Source of the DNA: an uncultured Gemmatimonadales bacterium
GTDB lineage: Bacteria > Gemmatimonadota > Gemmatimonadetes > Longimicrobiales > Gaopeijiaceae
Direction: 5' to 3'
NCBI GenBank assembly: GCA_937982605.1
Contig: CALJLC010000226.1
Span: 1 to 5,291, forward strand
DNA length: 5,291 nucleotides
Position numbers and translations under genes: made by a program. Positions 5,240 to 5,291 of this stretch are shown here, in pieces. How positions within the stretch are numbered: position 1 is the first letter of the stretch; every line of letters starts with the position of its first letter. The notes beneath the pieces are model-generated. The model had not been told where the DNA came from. It saw nothing but the letters and a program-made list of their open reading frames with translations, and did no database searches.

Positions 5240-5291
5240 AGATCGGAAGAGCACACGTCTGAACTCCAGTCACACTGATATATCTCGTATG
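5240..5291. other. Illumina TruSeq adapter contamination (not biological)
   Basis: From 5240 the sequence is AGATCGGAAGAGCACACGTC and onward to CCAGTCAC at 5273, exactly the TruSeq read-1 3' adapter. It is followed by ACTGATAT (5274-5281), an index I recall as TruSeq index 25, and by ATCTCGTATG (5282-5291), the start of the constant region after the index. The first A could also be the ligation A-tail. The biological sequence therefore ends at 5239. Confidence 0.98.

Noticed and set aside
4659..5273. A 204-codon minus-strand frame beginning MTGVQTCALPI
   Set aside because: Its start is adapter sequence, and the rest is out of frame with the DUF4097-like gene and antisense to the DUF2911 gene.

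Overview
The window is GC-rich bacterial chromosomal DNA from an environmental or metagenomic assembly. The mix of genes (mraZ-rsmH, a large secreted TPR protein, a DUF2911 protein, a DUF4097 beta-repeat protein, a CsgG-like lipoprotein) and the very high GC with proteins rich in Ala, Arg, Gly and Glu suggest Gemmatimonadota or a related Gram-negative phylum. The taxonomic guess is inference, moderate at best. The last 52 bases (5240-5291) are not biological: they are an untrimmed Illumina TruSeq adapter with its index, so the real contig ends at about 5239.

Layout. The left part reads on the minus strand. The first codons of rsmH (1-57) follow mraZ (64-492), which together open the division/cell wall (dcw) cluster running off the left edge. 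Upstream of mraZ lies an array of six TGGG-like boxes at 10-nt period, the expected MraZ autoregulatory operator, although it reads on the strand opposite to mraZ. A strong intrinsic terminator (791-828) separates this from a 580-residue exported TPR protein (860-2602). The TPR gene has an elaborate upstream region: a promoter whose -10 lies inside an 18-bp palindrome fitting the Rex (and also the CRP) operator consensus, then a terminator-like hairpin in the predicted leader. Upstream again is a hotdog-fold acyl-CoA thioesterase gene (2919-3344, GTG start).

From 3446 the strand switches. A predicted lipoprotein with a CsgG-like domain (3446-4309) and a secreted DUF2911 protein (4324-4899) form a two-gene plus-strand operon. 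A GC-rich hairpin (4924-4955) lies between this operon and a convergent minus-strand gene for a DUF4097-type beta-strand repeat protein. That gene is cut at its 5' end by the adapter junction.

How it fits together. The TPR protein, lipoprotein, DUF2911 protein and perhaps the DUF4097 protein all appear to be envelope or exported proteins. The TPR protein and the lipoprotein may share an N-terminal CsgG/TolB-N-like alpha/beta domain followed by helical repeats. No mobile element, CRISPR array, tRNA or rRNA was seen. The most interesting signals are regulatory: the Rex/CRP-type palindrome plus leader hairpin of the TPR gene, and the inverted-orientation MraZ box array.
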